Part shown: piece after piece, positions 22,864-35,300 of the stretch | How positions within the stretch are numbered: position 1 is the first letter of the stretch | Layout: every line of letters begins with the position of its first letter | Assembly (NCBI GenBank): GCA_016858145.1 | Contig: JAEHOE010000037.1 | Span: forward strand, 124,001-188,000 | From: Edaphochlamys debaryana | Taxonomy: Eukaryota > Chlorophyta > Chlorophyceae > Chlamydomonadales | DNA: 64,000 bases | Direction: 5' to 3' | The notes under the pieces: model-generated | The model's input: only the letters and a program-made list of their open reading frames with translations | Told to the model about the DNA's origin: nothing | The model's database searches: none | Made by a program: the position numbers and the translations under genes

Positions 22864-24857
22864 ATGGCTCTGGATCTGGGGCCGGACGCTTACGGCAACC
22901 CCGCGCGGGTCTGGCGCCCAGAGTTCATTGAGCACATGGCAGGCTTCCTGCACGACGTTCAACTCGCCTGCATACTGCGACCGGTGGATGCAGCTACCTC
23001 CAAGCTCCTCTCGCAGCGGCACACCATCGACCTGACGCTGCCCGTTCCGCCACACGCATTCCCCGACCTCCTCGCGCATGTGACCGCCCCGCGCATATTC
23101 AGCAACCTCCGCCTTCGGCAGAGGCGCCAGCTGGTGTGCCTGGCCGCTGCCTGTGGCGACCTCGCCATCCTGGAGCGCGTCATCGCGGCGGCAGGCGTCG
23201 TCCCGTCGCCCCTGGAGATGGGGGCCGCCGCGGCCGCTGGCGAGCTCGACGCCTGCAACTGGCTCCTGGAGCGGGGCTGCTCCCTGGACAACCCCTACCT
23301 GGCCGACAAGATCGCCCTGGAGATCGCCGCTGCCGCCGGCAACCGACCGGGGTGCGAGTGGCTGATCGCGCACGGCGCGACAGTGACCGGCACCGTGCTG
23401 GGCGCCGCGGGCACGGCGGGGCATGCAGAGCTGCTCGTGTCGCTGCACGCGCAGCTGCCGGCCAACATGCGGGGAATGGCCCGGGCCTGGGCCGAGGGTG
23501 AGCTCATGCAGGGCGTCGCGGGCGGCTGCGACCTGAAGACGCTCAAGAGCTGGTGGGCGCGGCTGCGGCAGGGCCACACCAACGATGACCGTGAGCGGGG
23601 ACTCGTGCTGGCCCACGCCGCGGCCAGCCCGACCCCCGACTGGCGCGAGAAGGTGGCCTGGCTGAGAACGGAGGGCTTCCCCACCTCCTACGCCGGGGTC
23701 GTGGCTGCGACCCGGCCGGACGCCATCGCGCGTCTTGAGTGGCTCATCGAGGCGATCAGGTACACGCCGAGCGCAAGCTGCCTGTGCGGTGCGGTGCGCG
23801 GCGAGGGCGAGGGCGCGGAGACAGTGCAGTGGCTGATCGCGCGGCTGCCACGCATCGACATGATCGTGTGCCCGGACGCGGCGCGCGGAAGCGTGGCCAG
23901 GCTGCGAGCACTCGTGGACGCCGACATCCTCTGCGACCTCTACAACCTGGAGATGGAGTGCCTCCGCGCGGGCCACCAGGAGGCGATGGCATGGCTGGTC
24001 GAGGAAGCCCCTCGCACGGAGTACGGCAAGAAGTACGGCCAGGTGACCCTTTGCGCCAGCACGTTTGCGTCGGCTGCGGCCTCTGGCAACGTCCGCTTCA
24101 TGGTATGGCTGCGAGAGCAGGGCTGCGAGTTCAACCGGAACTCGTGGGACCAGAGCACCAAGCGCCTGGGCCGCCTGGGTGCGGCGGTCTCAGGCTGCCA
24201 GGCGGCCCTGGAGTTCCTGGCAGAGCACGGCTGCGAGATGCCGGTGAGCTGGGCGGGAGGGGGGTTGGGGGACTGCAGGGTGGAAGCAGAAGTGCAGAGC
24301 CGCGGGTGGGAGCTGGGCTGGAAGGCAGGGGTGCTGACAGGATGCTGCCTGCCCCTAAGGCAGGTACCCGCCAGAGGGGCTGGGACTGTCGGTCAGGGGT
24401 CAGACTCACGGCAGGACCTAGCGGCTCTTCTAAGTTTAACCTGAATCACATTAACTCACGACCTTGGTCTGCTGTCTGTTCCTTATCCGCACAGGCGCAC
24501 GGTGGGCCGTACGTGGCCGCTGCAGGCAACGGGGACATCCACACGCTCGAGGTCCTCCGCCGCCTGGGGGTGCCGTTCGGCCCTCCGGACTGGCGCGCGT
24601 TCGTGGAGGCAGTCGGCTCAGCTGCCACGCCGCTGGCGGCGCTGCAGTGGCTTGTGGAGGCGGGGTTCCCCGTGGAGTGGCAGAGCGCAGTCCAGGCGGC
24701 CAAGAGCCGTGACAAGCGTTACCGCGCTGAGGTCCGCGCGTGGGCCCGGGCGCAGTGGTGCGCTGCCCGGGAGGCAGCGGGTGAGCCGCTGCCGGAGGAC
24801 GAGGAGGAGAGCGAGGAGGAGGAGGAGGCCGAGGAGGTGCTTGGGGAGGGGGCGTAG
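22864..24857 (+). CDS. F-box-like / ankyrin-type repeat protein
   Basis: Two exons, 22864-24243 and 24495-24857, joined in phase 0; 580 residues. The N-terminus (WRPEFIEHMAGFLHDVQLACILRPVD) looks like a degenerate F-box. It is followed by many ~33-residue ankyrin-like units with motifs such as AAACGDLAILERVI, AAAGELDACNWLLERGC, AASGNVRFMVWLREQGC and AAGNGDIHTLEVLRRLG. The C-terminus is a short acidic run (EESEEEEEAEE). Such proteins usually present a substrate-binding solenoid, possibly for a ubiquitin ligase; that role is inference. The ATG at 22864 is used because the longer frame would begin with GTG. The family is often expanded in volvocine genomes, as far as I recall. Confidence 0.8.
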
Positions 24858-26161
24858 GATGGAGACGGGGATGCGAGCGGGAGCGTCACCAGGAGGGGAT
24901 GGGGTTCAATCTTGGCGGCAGTGCAGCTGGGTAGCTAGCAGGGGTGGGGTCAGGTGGGCAGAACTCGGTGCGGCCAACACGCACGTGCTTACGAATGAGC
25001 GTCCATGATTTGGGCTAGTGAGCAAGGCCGGTGTGGCTTTGGGGAGCCGATTTGCACTTCTACTCTGCGAAGATAGTGAGCTTGTTGGGCTTGGTGTGTC
25101 GGCCTGTTGCTTGGTTTGTCGGGGAACTGTGGCAGTTGTGAGGTAAGGCTGTTGGGTCAAGGGCCGAGGTTCAAGGGTGTTATGGCCAAGGCCTTGCGGC
25201 GGTGGTGAGTGCTCAACTTGGGCAGGCTTTGCTTGGCAGGGGTACCACTGCGCTGGTATTGCTGCTGTAAAGGCGTGGGTGCAGAGACAGTAAATAGCTG
25301 TTTAGGGGGACGGAGCTCGAGACAGGTACTAAAGCAGGATGCGCTGTGGGGGCCAAGGGCATACACGGAAGCTGGCAGCTCCCATTCTGTGAGCATGCGT
25401 GTAAATAAGGTGCATCCTCAAATGGCCCATGGTGGTCTGGCGGCGTGGGAGGGTGCTGTCAATGGTGGTCCTCGCTGACGTGTCGGGCCTGCAAGGAGAG
25501 GTTGGGGGCTGCGCTTGTGTTGGGTGCATGCCGGAAATGAGGGCGGACGCCTGTGATGGGAGCAGGCAGTTGAGGCGAGGGCGCGAGGTGCGTCCTGAGG
25601 TTGTAACGAGGCCAACGCTGGAGTTGGTCGCTCGGGTGTGGGGGCCATGTGCGGCACAGCACGCCGTTGTCGGCTTTAAATGCCCAACCCTGCCACACCT
25701 GCATTGCGGCCACCTCCCTACTGCGCTACTGCCTGCTCTCCTTTGCACGCGCGGCCTTGTCCACCCTTCCTGGCTCCGCAGGCTCCCTCCTGTTTCCCAT
25801 CAGTTCAAGGACCCCCACGAACCAGCCCCGCAATGAAATGTCCTTCCCTCGTCCCTCACTTCCCCATGCACCTCCGGTCACAACCTCTTCCCATGCGCAC
25901 AGCGTCACCTAGAAACCCTGTCCCACCCCCATCATACAGTCCCTCCTCCTCGGCATAGGCCGCAGCCCTCGGTCCTTGCGCTGCTAGGCTTCTCACATGG
26001 CCCTGCGATGCTTTGTTGTTGTTGTTTGATGCTTGGCGCCGCAGCCCGGGTCGACACCTCCCGGACTTGCGGCCGGCAGGGTCCCCCTTCCCTTTCCCTT
26101 CCCCTCCTCCTGCCCCTGCTCATCCCTCCTCTCCCTCCCTCACTCCCCAAGTCCCCACCCC
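24858..26161. other. Convergent intergenic region
   Basis: 1.3 kb between the stop codons of the ankyrin-type (plus) and coiled-coil (minus) genes. It should contain both 3' UTRs. No further gene or clear repeat is seen. Confidence 0.5.
25400..25404 (+). terminator. Candidate UGUAA polyadenylation signal
   Basis: TGTAA, the usual green-algal poly(A) signal, about 540 bp after the ankyrin-type stop codon. Alternatives are at 25266-25270 and 25602-25606. The motif is short, so the choice is a guess. Confidence 0.3.
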
Positions 26162-29100
26162 TCACGCCCGCACGCCCATGGCCCGGGCCGACACCCCCGC
26201 CGCGTAGGGGCTGTTGGACTTGAAGGACGACGAGTTGAGCGAGGAGGGCTGCGGCGGGGGCGGCGCGAAGCGAACGCCCGGCCGGGCCATGCCGCCCAGG
26301 CCGGGCCCACCCGGGCCCGCGCCGGGCCCGGCCGAGGCCCGCTCGATCGCCTTGAGCGCTGCCTCCGTCAGCGCAGAGCTGCTGCTACCGCCGCTTGGAC
26401 CCGTGGCCCCCGACCCCACGGCCGCGGCGGACGACGGAGCCCACCCCCCGTGGGGGGACACTACGGGCACCGCCCAGGGCCCCGCGCCCGCTGCCACGTC
26501 CCGCCAGGCCGGGTGCTCCCGCGGTACGGCAGCAGCACCGGCGGGGGTTGGGGAGGGTGCGTAAGAGCGGGGTTGGGCGGGCGCGGGAGCGGGAGCGGGA
26601 GGGGAGCGGGCGGGAGCGGGGCTGAGCTGGAAGGGGTGGTCCGCGGGCGCGGGTGGGGGAGCACGCGGGGCGGGTGGGGAGCGGGCCGTGGGGCCGGCGC
26701 CGGGGCTGGGGCTGGGGGCGGGGGAGTGGCTGTGTGTGGTGTGGGCCTGGTAGCGGGACGGCTGCTGCGGGCCGGGCTGCTGTGGTCTGGGCGAGTGGTG
26801 GTGGTGGTGGTGGATGTGGAGTTGTTCTTGTGGGTGGGATTGGTGTTGGTGTTGGTGTTGGTGTTGTTGGAGGTATCGCTCGTAGAGGCCAGAGGAGGTG
26901 GACGGAATGCTCAGGCTGAGGCTGAGGGAGGTGGAGCTGCTGGCGCCGCCGCCACTCGTGCGCGGGCTCTCAAAGTCCCACGCGCGCCGCGCCGGCGGCG
27001 GCTGGATCATTGGCGGTGACGGCGGCCTCGGCGGCGGCGGCGGCAGGGGTGCTGGCGGCGCCGCCGGCCGCGTCATGCCAGGCGGCGGCGGCGGACCCGC
27101 CGCTGCCGCTTCCGCCGCGTCGTGTCGGCTCCAGCGGGCTGCCGCCGCCGCTGCCTCCGGGTTGCCTTGGGCCCAAGTCGACACCGCCGCCGGGCCCCCC
27201 TGGAGCTGTGCCAGGTATCCGGAGGACGTGCCGGCGCCGCTGGCCCCCGCCGCGCCGCTGCCGCCGCCGCCAGGGGCCACCAGCGGCGGCCGGGACTGCC
27301 CCGGCGCCGGCGCCTTGGGCCGAGGCGACTCCACCCCACCCCCCGCCCCCGCCCCCGGCCCTGCCGCTCCCGACGGCGATGCCGGTACGGCAAGCGTCGG
27401 CGGCTGCAGCAGGCCGCTGCCTGACGGCACCGCCGCCGCCGCGGCAGAAGCGGCGGCGGCGGCGGCAGCCTCCGCCGCGGCGGCGAGGGTGGGGAATGCG
27501 TCTGCCACTCCGCGGCCTGTGCGGGTGGTGCGGGTGTTGAGCCAGCCCCTGCCCCCCAGGGCGGAGGCGATGTGGCGCTGCTCGCGGACGAACTCGCGCC
27601 GCTGCTGCTCCGTGGCCACCTGGGGGCGGGGGACGAGGGAGAAGGAAAGGGGGGGATGGGGAGCGGGGAGGGGGTGGAGAGGGGGGATGGGATGAAGAAG
27701 CATGGGGTGAGGCTCGCGGAAAGGAGGGAACGGGCGGATGCTGCTCCGTGGCCACCTGGGGGTGGGGGGAAGGAGAGCGGGGTTGCAGGTCAACATAATG
27801 CCTGACAGCGGGAAGAGTCAACTTGGCACCTCTTCACCAAGGGTGATGGGGCAGAGGCAGGAGACAGGGGCGGGGAGGAGACCGGGTTCAACGTTAACGT
27901 ATGAGCCCCTGTGCAGGGCCAGAGGAGCAGCTGCCCGTCCAGATCACGAGTCGTGTTTGGGCACGAGCACCCTTCTCCAACTTCCACAACTCTCGCCCCT
28001 CCCCCCTCTCCTCCCTCCTTCTACTTCCCCCCTCCCCCCTCCTGCTCCCTCCCACCAGCCCCCCTCCCCACCCGTATCCGCCGCTCCAGCCGCTCCATCT
28101 CCCGTGCCCGGGTGGCCTCCGCGTCCCTCAGCTTGGACTCCAGCCGGGCACGCAGGGCCTCCTGCTCGCGCCGCTGCTCCGCCGCCACGCGCTCCTGCGG
28201 GGGTGTGGGTGGTGGTAGAGGAGGGGGGGTGTAGGGGTAGTGCGGCGGGGCGCGGGAGTGCCAGGATTACGATGGAGAGGGGGTGCGGCAGGGAGCGGTG
28301 CGGTCTGCCTCAGCCTCAGCTTGGTCCCCGCGTGGTACCCGTCGTACGTACAGCTCCCCCCGCCCCCACCTGCTCCCCGTGGCTCCTCAGCAGCCAGTCC
28401 ACGTGCGCCTCCTCCGCCTCCGCACGGGCCAGACGCTCCACACGCCCCTTGACCTGGGGGTCCAACGAGGGGGGTAGGGGGACGCGGTGAGCAGAGTGAG
28501 CACAGGGGGGCCGGGGGGTGGTCAGCCGCGGCCGTGCAAAGGCCCCTGACCACAACACCAACCGACCCCAACAACAAGCTCCGGTCAAGCTGGAGTGGCA
28601 GTAGTGGGGACTTAGTACCCGGTTCCAAATCACCTGAACTCCAACCGTCCACAGCCGCCCACCCCACCCCACCGCCACCTCAACCCCTCACCTTTTGCGC
28701 CGCCCTGAACTCGGCGTTGGCCGCCAGCACTGCCTCGCTCCGCCGCAGGTTGAGCAGCTCCTTGGAGCGGCGCTCGGGGCGGATGCCGGTCTCATAGGCC
28801 TGGCCCACCTGGGAAACGGGTGGGCAGGGTGTGGGGGGGGAGGGAGGGGGGTTTGTTGGTGCTGAGCGGGACCGCATCGCCTCGCTGGGAGGAAGGAGCG
28901 GCAGCGGCGAGCGGCCCCCCTGTCTTGTGGAGGCTGGGGGCAGCGGCCAAGCCCTTGAGGCTGTCCGTAGCAGCCGCTTCCTAGCAGCAGCAGGGCCGCC
29001 GCCGCCCTTGCCCTCCTTCTCGCCCCTTGTCTGGTGTCCGTTACTCCTTACCCTTCGGCCCTCCCAGGGGCAGCGATGCGCCTCCCTAACCCCCGCCCCC

Positions 29101-30314
29101 TGTCCGACGCCCTCGTTGCGACAGCAGTGCCTCCTGTGCCCTCTGGGCCAGGATCCGTGTCTATGGCACGTGTAGTGCCGTACCGTAGGGCCTCGCCCAT
29201 GGCTTGGCCCCCTTTACCCATATCGGTGTCCGTTCCGAACCCAGCCCTCGTCCCTCCCCCGCGCCTTCCGCCCCTTCCTAGCACCCTCCCGCCCCCCCAA
29301 ACCACACACCTGGTCCACCTCACTTTGTGCCTTCCCCCCCCCCCCCGCCCCCTCCCCCTCCCCCACCTGGTCCACCCTCAGGTTGTCCAGCGCCTCCGAG
29401 TGCCGCTGCGCCATGTCCCCCAGCTCCCGCCCCGCCTCCCGCCGCAGCGCCCCCAGCTGCTCCTCCCACAGCAGCTCCACCGTCAGCAGCGCCTCCCCCG
29501 CCGTCAGCTCGGAGCGGGCGGCGGCGCGGCCCTGGGCGGAGCGCAGAGCCTAGGGGGTTGGGGGTGGGGAGGGGGAGGGCGTTGAGAGGAGTGGGGTGGG
29601 GGAAGGAGCGGGTGATGAGTGGTGGAAAGGGCAGCTGGCGTGCACGGTGCACCGGCCGGGATGCCGATGCCAGAGCAGGGACGAGCGGGCGCGGGGAAGG
29701 GAAGGGCGGCCGGGACACTCCGGCTTATCCGTATGCAGGGATACAGGCAGCCGCCGGCAGTGGGCAGTCAGGGCCCAGCCGCTGCTATCAACAGAGCTGC
29801 ACACACGGTCCCAGAGCCCCAAAGCTCCAAAGCTCCAGAGCCCCAGAGCCCCACAGCCCAGCACGGGAGTTCACGCACCCGCACCGCCGCCTGCTGCTCC
29901 TGCCGCTCCCTCGAGGTCAGCAGCTCCTGCGCGGCGGCCGCCATGTCGTAGTGCCGCAGCTCCTTGGCCTTGGCGCGGACGGCCTAAGGACAGGGAGCGG
30001 TGGGGCGAAGGTGGTGGCGGTGGTGAGACGCGGGGGTGGGTGTGGGGGTGGGTGTGGGTGGGTGTTGGGGAAGGGAGATGAGGCGCAGAAAGGGGCGGGG
30101 ACATGCGCGGGGCCTTGCAGCCCAACCGCCCGCCAGCGACGTCGCGCCGAGAGCCCAGCCGGCAGGCGTGTGCTGGGGCCGTACGCACCAGAAGCTCATC
30201 CGTGGTTCGCGTGGGCTGGCAAACGCTGGCGATGATGCTGGGCGGGATGCCGGAGCCCGCGCCGCTGCCCGCTGCGCCCGCTGCATCCGAGACAGATTCC
30301 CACCAATATCCCAT
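26162..30314 (-). CDS. Coiled-coil protein with Pro/Ser/Gln/His-rich C-terminal half
   Basis: Seven exons, minus strand, all phase-0 junctions: 30189-30314, 29879-29983, 29367-29549, 28692-28808, 28370-28453, 28072-28194, 26162-27619; 731 residues. Start MGYWWESVSDAAG at 30314. Residues ~43-300 are dominated by charged heptad-like helices, for example AKAKELRHYDMAAAAQELL, RPERRSKELLNLRRSEAVL, EEAHVDWLLRSHGEQ and RAREMERLERRIR. The remaining ~430 residues are low complexity with a QHQHQHQ run and a short His run. The spacing of LLNLRR and the basic coiled coils resembles conserved cytoskeletal or ciliary coiled-coil proteins, but I cannot name the family. It shares a short upstream region with the NAA38-like gene. 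Exon structure is well supported by phase; function is unknown. Confidence 0.75.
27603..27766. repeat. Copied 3' splice site in an intron of the coiled-coil gene
   Basis: The block ctgctccgtggccacctggg occurs at the true acceptor (about 27606-27626) and again about 134 bp further upstream in the transcript (about 27741-27760). On the minus strand both read acceptor CAG followed by codons for VATEQ. Only the copy at 27606 continues into the exon; the other is a decoy acceptor. The sequence between them is G/A-rich intron. Confidence 0.8.
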
Positions 30315-30616
30315 CTTCGCTGGAGTTGTGGGTCGGGCAGTTGTGCCCTGTGCCGGGCACAAGCCCTTCCAGAGCGAAAGACTTGTGGGACGAGTGCAGC
30401 GACAGGAGTAATGGCAAGTATATGCCCAGCTAAGACGCAACGCGTATGCTCAGTGCTGTGCAGTATGCCAGCATTCCTGCTCGACCCCGGTCCTGGTAAC
30501 CGCTCCTCATCGCAGCGAGCCCGGCGCCTGCACGCAGTTCCTGCCATCAGCCCACTTTTACGTGTGATTGCCTACGCATACCACATCTGGAATTCAGTGC
30601 TAACCCAGCAGCAGAA
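30315..30616. promoter_or_regulatory. Shared divergent promoter, coiled-coil gene / NAA38-like gene
   Basis: Only 302 bp separate the two opposite start codons, so the segment must drive both genes. It is less GC-rich than its flanks. No confident TATA element is seen. Confidence 0.6.
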
Positions 30617-31349
30617 ATGTCGGCAAGCGATGGCTCCGAGCAGCCCAAAGCGATTCAGGACGTGCGGTCGCTACTATATAGGAAGCTCAGGGTAAGGTTC
30701 AATCTCTGATTGGCGCAACGGCTGGCTGCCGCGCCGTCTGCAAGGCGAAGCGGCCGCTTCCTCGCGCGTGCGCTCCAACAAGTGGGACAATTACCTTTTA
30801 CAGGTGACGCTCGTCTCAGATCGCGTACTGGAGGGGGACTTCACCTGCCTGGACAAGCAGGGCAACATCATCCTGTCCAACACGTTTGAGCAGCTGCCCA
30901 GCAGCGCTGCGGGCAAGAAGGAGGAGCGACACATGGGACTGGTGCTGGTGCCGGTGCAGCAGCAGCGCAGGGTGGAGCTGCAGGTGAGGGCCCTCATCCG
31001 AGGGGCTGTCAGGGGGGGGTCGGAGGGGCAGGGGATCACGGGTGGGGGTAACGACGTGCACGGGCGACGAGGTGTTCGTGGGCGGAGGCAGAACGGCGAA
31101 GGGCAGAAAGTCTGGCGAGCTCCGCAACCCGGCTTTCAAGGCGTCCTTTGCAACCCCGCCTAACCGGCCACCTCCGTGTTGGGGCAGGTTTGGGTCTCGA
31201 GCTGCCACAGCCAGCCGTCAGTCAACCAACGACCCCCTCCTTCCTGCCTTGTCCCCTCCCCTCCACCCGGCCAGGCGAGCGTGGACGAGCGATTGGGTCT
31301 CCTGAAGCTGGTAGAAGCCGCGGCCCCCGCGGCTCAGGCTGCCGCATGA
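30617..31349 (+). CDS. NAA38: Sm-like NatC auxiliary subunit (NAA38/LSMD1-like)
   Basis: Three exons, 30617-30691, 30804-30983, 31275-31349, all phase 0; 109 residues, close to the family length. NAA38 is the small Sm-fold subunit of the NatC N-terminal acetyltransferase, which acts on nascent chains at the ribosome. The Sm1-type strand pattern is clear: KLRVTLVSDRVLEGDFTCLD then KQGNIILSNTFEQL. The GxFxCxDxxxNIIL signature matches LSMD1 better than spliceosomal LSm proteins. The Sm2 part (HMGLVLVPVQQQRRVEL) follows. The C-terminus is a short helix with an Ala tail. LSm8 is the main alternative. The ATG at 30617 is the only good start next to the first donor. Confidence 0.8.
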
Positions 31350-32330
31350 GGCGGCACCGCACATCCCGCTCCGTCCTAATTCTGCAGCTGCTATGGAGCG
31401 GAGTTTGGAGTAGTGGAGGAGCGGAGCCTGGCGAGGCGCGGAACGGGGCCGCGGGAGCGCTCAGCACCCTCCCTGCTGCGGGTCTCAGCTGTTCCGCTGA
31501 CGCTCGGCGCTGGTGTCGGCCCGCGGTTGGAGCCCGAGTGGCACCGGGCCCAGGAGGGCCCAGGCGGCGGCGCTCCTGTGGCCCTAGGCGAATGCGTGGC
31601 GGCGGGCAAGGGTCCGCTGAGGCCCCTTGGGGGCCGTGCCTCGCTCGCCCTTGCCCGCCAGCTGCTGGCAACAGGGAAGACGGCTGCGCAGTGCGGCAGT
31701 AGCCGATGCGGGCTCAGGAGCATGGAGCACAGGGCCGGAGGGTGTTACAAGCAGTGGGAGCGCAGGCACCCGCGACCCTGAACGCCTCGCGACGGCTTGC
31801 CGCGCGGCTGGGCGCTGCGTCGTGGCGGCACCGGGGGGCAACGTGAAGCAGGGGGAGGGCAGGCGTAAGCCGGCGTGCCGGGGCCGGGGGCCGGGCCCGT
31901 GCCGGCCCCTCTCCACACCGCATTGGACCGGACCGGACCGGACTGGGCCAGGGCGCCTGCGGCGGGCCGCCGCCGCCGCTGCGGGCCACCCGCGGTGACG
32001 GCCCTGGCTGTCGATTGCTAGCGCCGGGCCGCCTTGTGACCCTCGGTCGTTGGTAGAGTGCATCGGTGGGATCCCAGCCACCCTACCCCGGTCTTGGCGG
32101 CCCGCGGTCGAGCACATCGGTCGGAGCCCAGCCTCACTGCCCCGCTTCTGGCGGCGGCGGTGGCGACTGCGGAGGCAACGGCGCGTCGGCCGCACATGGC
32201 CTCTCGGAGCTGGCTCTGGCTCGGGCCCCAGGCGCGGTCCGCAGTCCTGGGGCCACCGCTGGGCTGCGGCGGCGGCGGCGGCAGCGGCGGCGCCTGGAGG
32301 CGGTGCCGGCGCTGGGCCCTACTGATGACG
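31350..32330. other. Convergent intergenic region
   Basis: 980 bp between the stops of the NAA38-like gene (plus) and the GT31 gene (minus). The minus strand has a TGTAA at 31745-31749, about 580 bp past the GT31 stop. No coding signal is trusted here despite long GC-driven frames. Confidence 0.5.
31745..31749 (-). terminator. Candidate UGUAA polyadenylation signal of the GT31 gene
   Basis: TTACA on the plus strand (TGTAA on the minus), at a plausible 3'-UTR distance from the stop at 32331. Confidence 0.3.
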
Positions 32331-35300
32331 CTAGCGCCGCAGCAGGCCGAGGGACACGAGGGTGTCGTACAGCTGCTGGGGCGCGGAGTCGGCGGGGGAG
32401 GGCTGCGCAGAGGGGCCGCCGCGGGCGGCGTCCAGGGCCTGAGAGGGGGGGGGCGGGAGGGAGGGGGGTTAACGAATGGCATGAGGCCATGGGTATGGGG
32501 GCGAGGTTTGGCGGCTGGAGGCAGGGGTCGGAGGTCGGGGTGGATTGCGCTACGTAGGGGGTTCACGGGTTGAGCGCGGGGCTGTGGGGACGTGTGTGCA
32601 GTGATGTGCGTGTGACGAACTGCCAAAGAACTTGAAGAGGGACACGCGGCTAGACCTCGCAGCGCCGCAATCCGAGCGCCTGGGTACTGGAGCGTTATGA
32701 GCAAATGCAGGGTGGCGTGTGTCTGAAAGGGAGAGAGATCCGGGGACAGTCAGCTGATGCAGGTTAGCGCTACAGGCGGTCGGCACTCGAGCTTTGAGCG
32801 CGTGGCACGGGCTTAAGAGGAGGACCGAGACTGCTGACATGGTCTCTGGTTGGGAGCAGGAGGTTTGGCTAGCCCAGACTGGAAGCCCCGTGCCAAGGTG
32901 CGGTGGGGCATGCATCCATGCTGCAACGGCACAGAGCTGAAGCCCTTTTGCTCCCCGCCAGCCTGTCAATCCCATCAAGCGCCCCGCATCGCAGCTACCA
33001 TGGACGGAGGGCTCGTGGTCAGGCCTGTCACCGTGTTCGAGCGTTCCGAACCGCAGCCGCATGCGGCCAGCCGGCCAGGCTCCCGCCCCCGCCTTCAACC
33101 CGCCCCAGACGGACCCTGCCATCTGCCTCGACCCACCCACCCACACACACACACCTGCTCGTATCTAAGACCGGCCGGCTAATCACCGCGCCTACGTTTC
33201 CTGGCCTTTACACGAGCAGCCCCTCCCCACCTGCTCATAGAAGGGCCGCATCTCCTCGGCTGCGGGCGGGGTGGGGGGCAGGGGCGGGGGCGGGAAGAAA
33301 TAGCATTCAGGCAGGCCCCGAGCACGGTAAGGGGCGTGGCCTTGGTCCAGGCGGCGAGGCGAACGTCGGCGCTCGCGCGCTGGCAGCAGGGAGCTCGTGT
33401 GGTGACGCCGGCGCCCCCCACCCCTGAGGAAGTGCCCGGGGTGTCAGACAAAAACGCCACGCACTCGGGCCTTCGGTTATGCGAGCAGCGCTAAACACAA
33501 AGCCACACCAGCTCCCGAGTCCCCCTCCCCACCCCACGCTCCCTGTCGCCCACCCCATTTCCCTCTTGCTCCCCTCCCCCCGGCCCTCCGATGGTGCTGC
33601 GCCAGGGTGTCGGGCACGAACACACACTCTCTCGCCCCCATTCCCCCCCACCCCCCTCACATTATACCCCTTTCCCGCCCCCCCTCCCACCCCACCCGTG
33701 AGGTAGTGTTGCACCAGGGTGTCGGGTCGAAAGGTGGGCAGGGGGCGGTAGGGGCGCACTCGCTCCTCGTGCACGGGGGCGAGGGGGCCCTCGGGGAGCA
33801 CGCAGTAGCCGGGGGGGCCGCACAGGTGGATGCCGAAGGGCGGGTCCTGGGGAGAGCGGGCGGCGGGAGCGGGGTGGACGGCGATGGGATGTGGGGTGTG
33901 GGATGGAGGGTCGCAGGGGCCGAGGGAGCGGCGACATTGGAGCCCACCGAACCGCAGGCCAGAGGAGCCGGCCGGCTCGGGCGTGGACTGCACCAGGGGG
34001 AGCCCTCCGCTATCGACGCCCTTGCCTCAGTTCCCTCGGAGCGCACCCCCTCCCCCTCCCCCCCCACCAGCAGGCGGTAGTCGGGCAGGGGCTGCGCCAG
34101 CAGTGCCGCCACCAGGTCCCGGGACAGAGCGAAGCCGCAGCCGGAGGCAAAGGGGGGGTAGAAGTCCAGGGGGTACTGGGGGTGGTGATGGGGAGGAGCG
34201 GGGGTGGGGGGGGCCGGGGGGGGGGGTCGATAGGGGGGTGCAGGGCGCTGGTTGAGAGGTCATATCTCATATGGGAAGGGATGCGGGTGGTGGTGCGGTG
34301 TGCCCCGCCCTGCCCCCTCCCCGGTGCCTTTCCAACCTTGCAGGCGCGCGTCCGCGTCCTGCCCTACCTCTCCTTCCTTCCGACCTCCTGCCCCCCTCCC
34401 CCCTCACTCCCTCCCCTACCCCCCTCTCCCCTCACTCCCTCCCCTGCCCCCCTCTCCCCTCACTCCCTCCCCTGCCCCCCTCCCCCCTCACTCCCTCCCC
34501 TGCCCTCCCCCCGTCCCCCCCAGCTCCCCGCCCCACCCCCCTCGCCTGCTCCTCCGGCATGTGGCTCTTGTTGGCCGGGTTGCGGATGGGCGCGGTGCAG
34601 CGGTTGCCCGTGCCGTCCCAAACGTAGCCCCAGTAGAGGCGCTCGCGCGGCCAGCGGGCCTGAGAAGGTGGGTGGGTGGGAGGGGTGTGGGAGGTTGGGT
34701 GAGAGGGGGAGGGCTTGCAGAGACCGCACATGCGTCTGCAGGACCCAATGCCGTTTGGCCCCTCCAACGCCTCTCCGGCTCTGCTGAACCACATCTCGTC
34801 TGCGCTCCCTCCTTCTGGATCTCAACCTCTCCCCCTTCATCCTTTCTTCCCTCCTCGACCGGCCCCCCCCCCTGACGCCCCCTTTGCCCCCCTCCCCCCC
34901 CCATCCCCACCATCTCGGGCAGCAGCAGGTCCAGCCGTACGAAGCTGTCGTCATCCGCGTGCATTACGTAATCGTACGGCTCGCCCCGGGCCTCCAGCCA
35001 GGACAGGAAGGTGAGGGCCTGGTGGGAGGGGTGGAGGGATAAAGAGGAGGGGCTGTTGGGAGAGGGAGGGTGGGTTGAACGGGAGGGAGGCCAGTCCGGA
35101 GGGGTCAGGGGGGGGGGGGGAGCCGGACACCCCTTGCCCCGCTGGGGCCCCCTATATCCTTCCCTCCCGCTTACGCCTCGACGCTCGGAAGGCTCCCAAC
35201 CCTGCTCCTCCCCAAGGTTCCCGGACTCCCCGCCCTGTCCTTCCCCAAGGCCCACAAGAGGCCCAAAAGGGATCCACAAAGGGCCCACAAGGGGCTCACC

